NCBI GenBank assembly: GCA_003135415.1
Contig: PLBP01000017.1
Coordinates: forward strand, 62,001 to 126,000
Source of the DNA: Hyphomicrobiales bacterium
GTDB taxonomy: Bacteria; Pseudomonadota; Alphaproteobacteria; Rhizobiales; Xanthobacteraceae
Length of the DNA stretch: 64,000 nt
Direction: 5' to 3'
The translations under genes were made by a program, and so were the position numbers. Positions within the stretch are counted from its first letter, which is position 1; every line of letters begins with the position of its first letter. Under the pieces are notes generated by a model that did not search any database, was not told where the DNA came from, and was given only the letters and a program-made list of their open reading frames with translations. Positions 1-7,840 of the stretch are shown one piece after another.

Positions 1-878
1 AACAATCCGATCAACACGGGGTGGCCGTCCTTGAGTTCGATGCCGCCATTCGGAACACCCTTATCGAGTGAAAGGTCGTAGTTCGGGCCGTCCGATTTGA
101 CGAGAAACACGCCACCGCCAGAATCACCGCGGCACATGCCGACTTGCTTCGCGTCTAGCGGGCCGGACAACTGTGGGATGAGCAACTGCCGGGTGGAGTA
201 AACATACTCGGCGGCCCACGGTGCCTGCTTTCTTCCCGGAATAACTTTTTGCAGTTTCTCATGGTTGCCTGATAGACCCCTTTGAAGCTTGAACACGGAT
301 TTTGACCCGGTGAAGTATCCGTAAAGATAAAACCAGATCGTCTCCTTGAGACGAGAGTCCGAAGACGAGCCATCTCGAGCGGCCGTATAATCATTGTCGA
401 TGCCGGGCAGGAAAGCTGCAACGGTTCCCGCAGGATGAGTGCCGTCGATCTTTAGGATCGCGATATCCTCCCAATTCAGCGCTACATTTTCCCAAATATC
501 TTCATCCGGCTGAATGTGTTTCTGATAGTACATTTGTCTCACGTAATGTTCATGAAAGACAAATTGAGAAACCCTCCGTGAGGTTCTCTCCGCTCCCGTC
601 GTATTCTTCCCATAGAAAATCCTGAGCTCTTTAGCGCTCACCTTCTTTCCGTTCCTGTCGATCACGCAATGCGCGGCCGTAAGAACGAAGCTCTCGCCGT
701 AAGCGACGCCGCTACACCAACCTCTACCGGCGTTCCGTATGAATACCGACGCTCTTGTGCCGATATCGTCTTCGGCCACTTCCTCTGCATTGGTGAGTGA
801 TCGCGCCGTGTTTTGGATTGCCAGCAGCAAGCATCCGCCCATAAATCCGGTTACAACAATTTTCCATTTTGAACGCAT
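1..878 (-). CDS. Trypsin-like (S1 family) secreted serine protease, 3' end cut by window edge
   Basis: An open frame runs left from an ATG at 878 to the window edge, about 292 residues, so the C-terminus is missing. Residues 5-20 form a basic-then-hydrophobic signal or anchor segment. The full S1 catalytic triad is visible: His70 in TAAHC, Asp138 in DIAIL, and Ser253 in CRGDSGGG. Cys55 and Cys71 flank the active-site His as in the usual disulfide. Family knowledge says such enzymes are secreted endopeptidases acting outside the cytoplasm. The region between the Asp and Ser is long, so surface loops are larger than in trypsin. Cleavage preference cannot be judged here. No partner gene is seen. 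The family call is firm; the substrate is unknown. Confidence 0.85.
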   Translation of the reverse strand, partial: MRSKWKIVVTGFMGGCLLLAIQNTARSLTNAEEVAEDDIGTRASVFIRNAGRGWCSGVAYGESFVLTAAHCVIDRNGKKVSAKELRIFYGKNTTGAERTSRRVSQFVFHEHYVRQMYYQKHIQPDEDIWENVALNWEDIAILKIDGTHPAGTVAAFLPGIDNDYTAARDGSSSDSRLKETIWFYLYGYFTGSKSVFKLQRGLSGNHEKLQKVIPGRKQAPWAAEYVYSTRQLLIPQLSGPLDAKQVGMCRGDSGGGVFLVKSDGPNYDLSLDKGVPNGGIELKDGHPVLIGL

Positions 879-1077
879 CGCCACTTCTTTGATCCCCGCA
901 ATCCGGCCAACGCTGCATGCATCACGCGCACGACGCGTCGATAATGTCGATCAACTACGCGAGGGTGGCATTAGCTGATTTCACGGGCATACGAGCGGCA
1001 TTTGTGCGCTGCTGGGTCGCTTTCGGTCCAGACATGCGCGCCAAGCTAGATTAGGATGTGGAGAATCTAGGTCGGGA

Positions 1078-2022
1078 TTATCCTCGTAAGTTCCAATCAC
1101 CGGAACGAACAACACTGGTCAAACTGTCATAGTTTGTGGAATCTGACATGGAAGTAGCAGACAGAACGCGATCTCTGCCTTCAGTCTTGGCCTTATAGAG
1201 AGCCACATCAGCCCGTCTGAGCAGATAGTCAATCTGATCGCCCGACTGCCATTGGCTCACACCAAAACTGCAGGTTACAGATATCGTTTCCGAATCTCGT
1301 CGGAATTTTAGGTTCCGCACCCTGGTCCGCATGCTTTCGGCAATTTCCACAGCGTTATAAAGCTGCGCATTGTCGAGAAGCACCGCGAATTCTTCGCCAC
1401 CCAAACGACCAATGGTTGAACCCTCCTCGGAAATCTCGTGTGCGATCGCGACCAAAACATCATCGCCGAATCCATGACCATAAGAATCATTAATGCGCTT
1501 AAAATGATCAACATCCAGCATTACAGCGGAAAAAAAGTTGCCCGCATCTGCACGCTCGCACATTTCTCGAGCATTGGCAAAAAACGCCCGGCGGTTCAAT
1601 ACACCCGTAAGTGAATCCGTCGTGGCGTTTCGTTGCAATTCACGCTGCATGGAGACAACACGATCCGCCGCCCTGAGCCGTGCCGCAAGTTCCTCTGCGA
1701 CAGGCGGCTTGCGGATAAAATCGTCCGCGCCGCCATCGAGCGCTTTGACCAGATTGTTCCGATCTTCGGTTGACGACATCAAAATAATGTAAAGCGGACG
1801 GCCAGATTTAGCGATCAGTCGCGTTTCCCAGCATAACTCTGGTCCAGTCATTGATAGAAGTTGAGAGCTTGCGATCAGCACGTCAACGAATTGATTGGAC
1901 TTAATATAATCCAGAGCCTCGATACCATCCCTGAAAGATCGAACTTCATGATTATGCGATTCAAGTATGGCGGTGAGACACTTCGCTACCGTGCGACTTG
2001 GATCGGCGATCGCCACATGCAT
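1078..2022 (-). CDS. Response-regulator-like diguanylate cyclase (REC-GGDEF) with degenerate receiver
   Basis: The 314-residue protein has a receiver-like domain (about 1-120), a short linker and a GGDEF domain (about 135-300). The signature is GGEEF at 208-212, so the catalytic half looks competent to make cyclic di-GMP. No RxxD inhibitory site lies five residues before the signature, which suggests no product inhibition there. In the receiver, Asp7 and Lys105 are kept, but the phospho-acceptor position falls on Ser52 in the stretch DVLIAS, so classical phosphorylation is unlikely. PleD-type proteins are the closest architecture, but those have active receivers. No histidine kinase is adjacent. 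The gene stands alone, transcribed towards the protease gene. Confidence 0.85.
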   Translation of the reverse strand: MHVAIADPSRTVAKCLTAILESHNHEVRSFRDGIEALDYIKSNQFVDVLIASSQLLSMTGPELCWETRLIAKSGRPLYIILMSSTEDRNNLVKALDGGADDFIRKPPVAEELAARLRAADRVVSMQRELQRNATTDSLTGVLNRRAFFANAREMCERADAGNFFSAVMLDVDHFKRINDSYGHGFGDDVLVAIAHEISEEGSTIGRLGGEEFAVLLDNAQLYNAVEIAESMRTRVRNLKFRRDSETISVTCSFGVSQWQSGDQIDYLLRRADVALYKAKTEGRDRVLSATSMSDSTNYDSLTSVVRSGDWNLRG

Positions 2023-2289
2023 AGTTTGATCCCCCCGAATTTTTCTGTTTCTCTAAAAGCTCCGGTATAAGATGGGCTTAAAGATTGGCCACGCGGGGGA
2101 CTAAAAAGATCTAAGTAAAATCGGTTATCAGAAAATTCGAGCAAATTTTGTTAAAATTGTCTTGTTCGAGACACGTAAACACTTACAAGCGGCACTTTTT
2201 GAGCCCGTTGGCCCAAACAGTGGACGCTTAGCTCAATGATCTGGGATACACCCCGGTACCTTTAAAAAGCCAATAAAACAATTCGGACA

Positions 2290-2565
2290 GTGGGCGATCG
2301 CGAGTTCAATTGGCCTCTCTGGGTTGCGCAGGAAAAAAGGTATTTCGCCAAAGGGAGTATCGAGGTGAAGCTCACCCCGACCCCCAATTCGGTGTTCCAG
2401 CTTACCAATCTGATCGAAGGCAAGTTCGATATCGGTGTGACCGTAATTGATAATGTCGTCGCTTATATGGAAGGTCAGGGTGAAGCTCCCGTCTCCATCC
2501 AGCCCGATCTCTTCGTATCCATGGGCGGCGACAATGGCCTACTCAGCCTCGCCAGCGCCTATCGT
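2290..2565 (+). pseudogene. Remnant of an ABC transporter substrate-binding protein (NMT1/THI5-SsuA-like)
   Basis: About 90 codons read as the N-terminal lobe of a periplasmic binding protein of the NMT1/THI5-SsuA type. Typical stretches are WVAQEKRYFAKGSIEVKLTP, then FDIGVTVIDNVVAYMEGQG and MGGDNG. The signal peptide and first strand are missing. After MGGDNG the frame loses resemblance to the family and runs on antisense to dksA. Full-length members have roughly 300-340 residues, so this is about a quarter of a gene. No permease or ATPase is next to it. It is best read as debris of a deletion or rearrangement, not as an expressed gene. Confidence 0.7.
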
Positions 2566-2657
2566 CTCTCGATGAGCCCCGCGCGCCTACGCAATAGAAG
2601 CTCGATTCCACAGAATGGCCGAATAATTCTGAACCGCCGCACGAAACTTGCAGGTAT

Positions 2658-3086
2658 TCAGGCCCGCTCGTCGCGGTGGACCTTTTCCTTGCGCTCGTGC
2701 CGCTCCTGCGCATCGATGGAGAGCGTCGCGATCGGACGCGCCTCGAGCCGCCTGAGCGAAATCGGCTCGCCGGTCTCCTCGCAATAACCGTAGGTGCCGT
2801 CCTCGATGCGCGCAAGCGCGGCGTCGATCTTGGAAATCAGCTTCCGCTGGCGGTCGCGCGCGCGCAATTCGATCGAGCGGTCGGTCTCCGAGGAGGCGCG
2901 GTCGGCGAGATCGGGGTGGTTTTCGTTCTCGTTCTGCAGGTGCAGGAGCGTCTCGCGCGCCTCGCGCAGGATCTCATCCTTCCAGCGCAAGAGCTTCTGG
3001 CGGAAATACTCCCACTGCCGCTCGTTCATGAAAGGCTCGTCCTCGGAAGGACGATATTCCCGCTCTTGTACTTGACCCCACAGCAT
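2658..3086 (-). CDS. dksA: RNA polymerase-binding transcription factor DksA
   Basis: The 142-residue product has the DksA layout: a long coiled coil (about 20-95) with the tip motif DLADRA (Asp59, Asp62, Ala64), then a C-terminal globular part. DksA inserts into the RNA polymerase secondary channel and works with (p)ppGpp. Only one Cys (Cys102, in GYCEETGEP) of the classical four-Cys zinc finger is present. This is the form I know from alphaproteobacteria and implies a zinc-independent fold. The start is supported by an AGGAAGGG ribosome site just upstream. It lies beside fliX, an order common in Hyphomicrobiales flagellar loci. Confidence 0.92.
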   Translation of the reverse strand: MLWGQVQEREYRPSEDEPFMNERQWEYFRQKLLRWKDEILREARETLLHLQNENENHPDLADRASSETDRSIELRARDRQRKLISKIDAALARIEDGTYGYCEETGEPISLRRLEARPIATLSIDAQERHERKEKVHRDERA

Positions 3087-3294
3087 CGAACGCCCTTCCT
3101 CTGCCCGGTTCTTGCTTATCGGCCGTTGCCCGGCCTTTATGCGCCGCGCTTATAGCGTGCCGCAGCGCTGGGTCAACGGCTTCAAGCGCCATAATTGCAA
3201 GCGCAGAAAAGCAATACGGGAGTGTGACTCCGCCGACACACGCTTTGGCCCGGAATCGGAGAGTCTGCGCGGGCCAGGCAGTTGGCGCGAAATT

Positions 3295-3713
3295 CTATTG
3301 CGCGGCGAGCCGTGGCCCGCGCTTGGCGATCTCGACCGCAACATGCAGACCCATCGCGTCGAGCACGCCGTCGAGCTGGTCTTCCCCGCTCCCCTCGGTC
3401 AGCTCGTTCAGCATCGTTTCCAGCCGGGTCAAGGTCGAGAGATCGAGACGCCCCTCGATGATCTGGACCTTTAGGGCATCCAGCATCGAGGACCTTGGCG
3501 CCGCGCTTGGCGAAACGGCGGCGGCGCTCGATCGCCTCCTCCAACCCCGTGCAGCGCCAGGAGCACGTCGATGCCGTTGATTCCGGCCGCCGCTTGGGCG
3601 GCGGCGGATTTCCAGGCCGTATTGTCATTGGAAACCGAAAACCTGCTGCCGGCCATCCGCCGTGCGGTCGTCGTGTTGGACACGCTGGGCTGTACAGCCG
3701 CGTGAATACGCAT
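3295..3713 (-). pseudogene. fliX: Flagellar assembly regulator FliX, broken by two frameshifts
   Basis: Three reading frames together give a normal-length FliX (about 139 residues). The first frame, from the ATG at 3713, carries MRIHAAVQ to GIDVLLALHGV. A second frame carries GLEEAIERRRRFAKRGAKVL. A third carries LDALKVQIIEGRLDLSTLTR to the stop at 3295. The shifts fall near 3550-3560 and 3480-3490. FliX couples flagellar assembly to late flagellar transcription through FlbD in Caulobacter. Two indels in so short a gene, next to other broken flagellar genes, argue for real decay, although sequencing error cannot be excluded from one sequence. Confidence 0.75.
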
Positions 3714-3907
3714 GATTGCTCCCCCGAGCCAGCGGAATCACCCCGCTCTAAGTACAAATCCTCGGTTGTCATGGTTAACCGGCCGTAAATGCTTCCGGCA
3801 GAAACTGCCTACCCGGCATGGATAGCTCGGTGGGACGCCCTGCACTCAAAAAAAAGAACAGCAAAATCAGATACCTGAATTTCACCGCCGATGACACGCC
3901 ATTCGCA

Positions 3908-4246
3908 ATGACTCAGCTGCAAGCCATTTCACCATCAACCAAGTTGGGGGACCTGTCGATGAAACAACCGATCAAGCATTATCTCGCCGTGGCGCCCGCC
4001 GGCGCCGGCACCCACAAAACGAAGTAGGTCTCGCAAGACTTCGAGGGCGTATTCTTAACCAATATGTTCGAGAACATGTTCGAGAGACTCGACGACGACG
4101 GCCCCTTCGGCTCGGGCAACGGCAACGGCGTGTGGCGCTCGCTGCTCACGGGAGAATACGCGAAGTCGATCGCGGCCTCTGGCGGCATTGGCATCGCCGG
4201 CCAAATCCAAAATCAACTGATCAGCTTGCAGGAGAAGAGCCAATGA
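3908..4246 (+). pseudogene. flgJ: FlgJ/CheL-type flagellar rod-binding protein with internal amber codon
   Basis: The frame from the ATG at 3908 to the TGA at 4246 spans 113 codons, the usual size of the short alphaproteobacterial rod-binding protein. It is interrupted in frame by TAG at 4025-4027. After the stop come the conserved DFEGVFLTNMFENMFERL, then GVWRSLLTGEYAKSI and GGIGIAGQIQ. Translation could restart at 4064, giving 60 residues without part of the conserved core. The protein would normally help hook-rod assembly. The ring gene flgI, usually next to it, is absent between here and fliX. The stop overlaps the start of flgN by four bases (ATGA). Confidence 0.7.
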
Positions 4247-4716
4247 CCACGGCACCCGCCCCGAAGCACGATCGGCTTTCCTCGCGTGACGAGGCGGAGA
4301 CGCTTCTTTCGCGCATCGGTGAGACCATGGTCGCCCTCGTCCAGGTATTCGAGGACGAAACACGGCTCGTGCGCGCGGGCAAGCTTTCCGCCGCCGCCGG
4401 TCTCGTGTCCGAGAAGACCAACCTCGCCGCGCGCTATCTGCGCGAATTCAAATCCGTGAAGGCGAAGGCGAAGTTCATCCGCGACCAGGTGCCCGAGCTC
4501 GTCGATGAAATGCGCCGCGCCCACGCTTCCTTCCGCGACATTCTGAGCCGCAATCTACGTACGGTCGCGACTGCCCAGTCGGTCGCCGAAGGAATCGTGC
4601 GAGGCGCCGCCGAAGAGGCAAGGCGCAGCGCGAGCCCGCACAGCTACCGCGCCGACGGGCGCTCGGCGCCCGCCAAGACTGCGACCCGTCCGGTCATGAT
4701 CAGCCGCCCGAGCTGA
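4243..4716 (+). CDS. flgN: FlgN-like flagellar chaperone family protein, apparently intact
   Basis: The 157-residue protein is mostly helical and charged, with a predicted helical bundle from about residue 15 to 120, as in FlgN-type export chaperones for hook-associated proteins. The start ATG at 4243 overlaps the flgJ stop. The in-frame extension upstream to 4132 is antisense-like and lies inside flgJ, so it was rejected. A strong terminator follows. No stop or shift is seen, although both flanking flagellar genes are broken. The assignment rests on helical character and position in a flagellar operon; sequence conservation in this family is low. Confidence 0.65.
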   Translation: MTTAPAPKHDRLSSRDEAETLLSRIGETMVALVQVFEDETRLVRAGKLSAAAGLVSEKTNLAARYLREFKSVKAKAKFIRDQVPELVDEMRRAHASFRDILSRNLRTVATAQSVAEGIVRGAAEEARRSASPHSYRADGRSAPAKTATRPVMISRPS

Positions 4717-4743
4717 CCAACCCCGAAATTACGCGTTTTCTGC

Positions 4744-4785
4744 AGCGGTCCCGTTCGGTCACGCGTCGGGGCCGCTTTTCTTTTT
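4744..4785 (+). terminator. Rho-independent terminator after flgN
   Basis: A 10-bp stem (AGCGGTCCCG with CGGGGCCGCT, one G-T pair) is followed by TTTCTTTTT. It lies 28 bases after the flgN stop and abuts the last codons of the truncated flgE on the other strand. Confidence 0.75.
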
Positions 4786-5289
4786 AAGGTTTGGAAAGGG
4801 CCTCGTTCAGTTTCGAATAACGATACAAGCCGGACTTTACGAAGAACTTGATAAACACCCTGCAGGTCGCGGGGTCGATCGGAAGCCCTTCGAGATAATA
4901 GCCCGCGCCATTGACGAGGTATCCGTTCTTATCGAGCTGGAGATCGCCGCGGCGCGTGTAGAGGTCGTTGCCGGCGAAGACCGTCGAGCCGTCCGGGAAG
5001 ACGGCTTATGCACAACGAAATAGCCGTCACCGTTGATCGCCATGAAGGTGTCGACGGAAGCCGACTGGATGTCGCGCTGTACCGTATTGGTGGCGCGCGA
5101 CATGGCGAGGACGCCGCCAGCTTTTTGCTGGCCGACGGTCGAGTCCGCGACAAGGTCGGAAAAGCTCATGTCGACCCGTTAGAACGCCGTGGTCTGCGAA
5201 TTCGCGATGTTGCCCGCGATGTTCTCGAGGGCATAGGACTGCGCCTGTAGGCCGCCCACTGCCGTGGTCAATGCGCCGAAAATATCCAT
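4784..5289 (-). pseudogene. flgE: Flagellar hook protein FlgE, N-terminal remnant with stop, frameshift and lost 3' end
   Basis: From the ATG at 5289 the frame reads as the conserved hook N-terminus (MDIFGALTTAVGGLQAQSYA, then ENIAGNIANSQTTAF). It hits TAA at about 5181-5183, where relatives have a Lys codon. It resumes with MSFSDLVADSTVGQQKAGGV up to MAINGDGYFVV. A frameshift near 5005-5015 then leads to FPDGSTVFAGNDLYTRRGD and EGLPIDPAT. After that, hook similarity stops and about 25 unrelated codons run to a stop at 4784. Full-length FlgE in this group usually exceeds 400 residues, so most of the gene is deleted. It cannot make a hook. Confidence 0.8.
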
Positions 5290-5542
5290 GCTACGTCTCC
5301 ATCAAGCTCGCGCGCGCGGAAATGGGACGCACGCCGTCACACGTTCGATCGCAAGCGGCGTGCCACGCTTTTCACCTCCACTACCCGATTGAAGTAGCTT
5401 GTATTTTTCAATTCGCGAAAAGGTGGCACTCGGCAAGGAATGAGCGCTCCCGGCAAGTTCTGCCGGGCGAAATGCTCTTCTTTCTTCGCCTTGCCGCGAT
5501 CAAACGCAGCCCATAGGGTGCGCGCCGCGAGAGGGAGCCAGC

Positions 5543-6391
5543 ATGCGTTTCGAAGGAACCAAGGACTACATCGCCGAGACCGACCTCAAGGTCGCGGTCA
5601 ACGCCGCGATCGCACTCGAGCGGCCGCTCCTGATCAAGGGCGAGCCCGGTACCGGCAAGACCGTGCTCGCGGCCGAAATCGCCAAAGCCATCAAGGCGCC
5701 GCTGATCGAGTGGCACATCAAGTCCACCACCAAGGCGCTGCAGGGCCTATACGAATACGACGCGGTGTCGCGGCTCCGTGACAGCCAGCTCGGCGACCCG
5801 CGCGTCTCCGACATCAAGAATTACATTCGCCGCGGTAAGCTGTGGGAAGCCTTCGTCGCCACTGAGCGCCCGGTGCTCCTGATCGACGAGATCGACAAGG
5901 CCGATATCGAGTTCCCGAACGATCTGTTGCAGGAACTCGACCGCATGGAGTTCTACGTCTATGAGACCGCCGAGACGATCAAGGCGAAGCAGCGCCCGGT
6001 CGTGGTGATCACTTCGAACAACGAGAAGGAATTACCCGACGCGTTCCTCCGCCGCTGCTTCTTCCACTACATCCGATTTCCCGACACCGAAACGATGAAG
6101 GCGATCGTCGAAGTGCATTTTCCCGGTATCAAGCAGCGGCTCGTCGCCGAGGCGCTCAAGATTTTCTACGAGATCCGCGAAGTGCCGGGCATGAAAAAGA
6201 AGCCATCGACCTCGGAACTGCTCGATTGGCTGAAGCTTCTCCTGGTCGAGGAGATGACCCCGGAGATGCTGCGCGAGCGAGATCCGAAGAAGCTCATCCC
6301 GCCGCTGCACGGCGCGCTCTTGAAGAACGAGCAGGATGTTCACTTATTTGAGCGCCTGGCCTTTCTTGCCAGACGTGACGGAAGCCGCTAG
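5543..6391 (+). CDS. MoxR-family AAA+ ATPase
   Basis: The 282-residue protein has Walker A GEPGTGKT (33-40), Walker B VLLIDE (111-116), a sensor-1 region VVITSNNE and the arginine-rich LRRCFFHYI segment after it. This matches the MoxR/CoxD-like AAA ATPases that act as chaperones with VWA-domain partners to insert metals or mature enzyme complexes. The start follows GAGGGAGCC. The expected VWA partner is not adjacent; a likely one lies at 22147-23325 on the other strand. The gene converges with the amidase gene and their stop codons share the palindrome CTAG. Confidence 0.88.
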   Translation: MRFEGTKDYIAETDLKVAVNAAIALERPLLIKGEPGTGKTVLAAEIAKAIKAPLIEWHIKSTTKALQGLYEYDAVSRLRDSQLGDPRVSDIKNYIRRGKLWEAFVATERPVLLIDEIDKADIEFPNDLLQELDRMEFYVYETAETIKAKQRPVVVITSNNEKELPDAFLRRCFFHYIRFPDTETMKAIVEVHFPGIKQRLVAEALKIFYEIREVPGMKKKPSTSELLDWLKLLLVEEMTPEMLRERDPKKLIPPLHGALLKNEQDVHLFERLAFLARRDGSR

Positions 6392-7812
6392 TTTCCGCTT
6401 CGCGGGTCGATCGGCGTCTGGCCCTTCAGGCCAAGAATATCCTCGAGCGCCTTGGCGCCCGCGAGCACGCGGCCTTCCGACCGCGGCGGCCCGACAATCT
6501 GCAAGCCCACCGGCAGATATTCGCGCGTGAAGCCAGCCGGTAACGACAGCGCCGGGCAGCACACCAGCGTGATCGCATAGGCGATCGCGAGCCATTCGAC
6601 GTAATTGTCGAATTTCTTGCCCGCGCATTCGGCGACGTAACGCTCCTCGATCGGAAACGGCGCCACGATGGTCGCGGGGGTGAGCAGGAGATCGTAGGTC
6701 TCGAAGAACTTCAGCGTCCGCCGCGTCATCGCCACGCGCTCGGCCTCGGCGCGCTCCACTTCCTCGATCGAAAGCTTCAGTCCTTTTTCGATGTTCCAGA
6801 TCACCTCCGGCTTCAACAGCGCATGATGCCCGCGCAGGAGTTTCGCCTTGGTCACGGCGTAATCGAACGCGCGCAGGACCTGAAAGCATTCATGCGCTTC
6901 CCGAAGATCGGGATGCGCCTCCTCGACCTCGGCACCCAATTCGGTGAAACGCGCGGCCGCTTTTTTTGTGATCGCGGCCACTTCCGTATCGACCGGCGTG
7001 ATGCCGAGCGTCGCCGAATAGGCGACGCGTTTCGGCCGCCAGCCGGAGCGCGCCGCCGACAAAAACGAAGTCTTCAATCGCGGCAACGAGGCGGGATCGG
7101 CCGGGTGTTCGCCGCTCATCGCGTCGAGGAACAGCGCCAAATCCTCGACATTGCGCGCCATCGGCCCATGCTGGCTGAGATTGCGGTCGATCTTGCTGTC
7201 CGGCGTGTGGGCGACGCGGCCGATGCTCGGGCGCATGCCGACGATGCCGCAGAAGCTCGCCGGATTGCGCAGCGAACCGCCCACGTCGGTGCCGTGCGCG
7301 AGCCAGGCCATGCCGGTCGCAAGCGCGACCGCCGCACCCCCGGAAGAGCCGGCGGCCGAGCGGCGCATGTTCCAAGGATTGAGCGTTGCGCCGAATACTT
7401 CGTTGAAGGTGTTGGCGCCGGCGCCGAATTCCGGCGTGTTCGATTTCGCATAGACGATGCCGCCCTCGCCTTCCAGCATCTCGACCGCAATGTCGGATGC
7501 AGCGGGTATGTGATCGGCGAAGATCGGCGAGCCCTGCGTCGTACGCACGCCCGCGACATCGGTGAGGTCCTTGATCGCGACCGGCAGCCCGGCGAGCAAT
7601 CCACGCTCGGCGGCCGGTTTCTTCATCAAACGGTCCGCATGCGCCCGCGCCCGCTCGAAACAGAGCGTCGGCAGCGCGTTGACCTTGCCATCAACCTCGC
7701 CGATGCGCGCCTGCAGCGCTTCCAGGAGATCGTGTGGCGCGATCTCGCCCTGCTTCAGCCGCCGGACGCTCTCGCACGCGCTCGCCCGAATGAGTTCCGA
7801 ATGTTTCGGCAT
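6388..7812 (-). CDS. Amidase-signature family amidase
   Basis: The 474-residue enzyme has the amidase-signature core: Lys81 in AIKDL, the GSSGG loop at 155-159 with the cis-Ser, and nucleophile Ser180 in DVGGSLRNP. Such enzymes hydrolyse carboxamides to acid plus ammonia. The sequence is closest in feel to the AtzE/indoleacetamide-hydrolase side of the family, and no GatB or GatC is nearby, so it is probably not a tRNA amidotransferase subunit. The start at 7812 is chosen because GAGGGAGGG precedes it and the frame upstream overlaps the next gene. It lies 28 bases after the FAD oxidoreductase stop, so the two are probably co-transcribed. Confidence 0.88.
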   Translation of the reverse strand: MPKHSELIRASACESVRRLKQGEIAPHDLLEALQARIGEVDGKVNALPTLCFERARAHADRLMKKPAAERGLLAGLPVAIKDLTDVAGVRTTQGSPIFADHIPAASDIAVEMLEGEGGIVYAKSNTPEFGAGANTFNEVFGATLNPWNMRRSAAGSSGGAAVALATGMAWLAHGTDVGGSLRNPASFCGIVGMRPSIGRVAHTPDSKIDRNLSQHGPMARNVEDLALFLDAMSGEHPADPASLPRLKTSFLSAARSGWRPKRVAYSATLGITPVDTEVAAITKKAAARFTELGAEVEEAHPDLREAHECFQVLRAFDYAVTKAKLLRGHHALLKPEVIWNIEKGLKLSIEEVERAEAERVAMTRRTLKFFETYDLLLTPATIVAPFPIEERYVAECAGKKFDNYVEWLAIAYAITLVCCPALSLPAGFTREYLPVGLQIVGPPRSEGRVLAGAKALEDILGLKGQTPIDPRSGN

Positions 7813-7840
7813 GGCCCTCCCTCGAAAACCGCCGCGCCGG

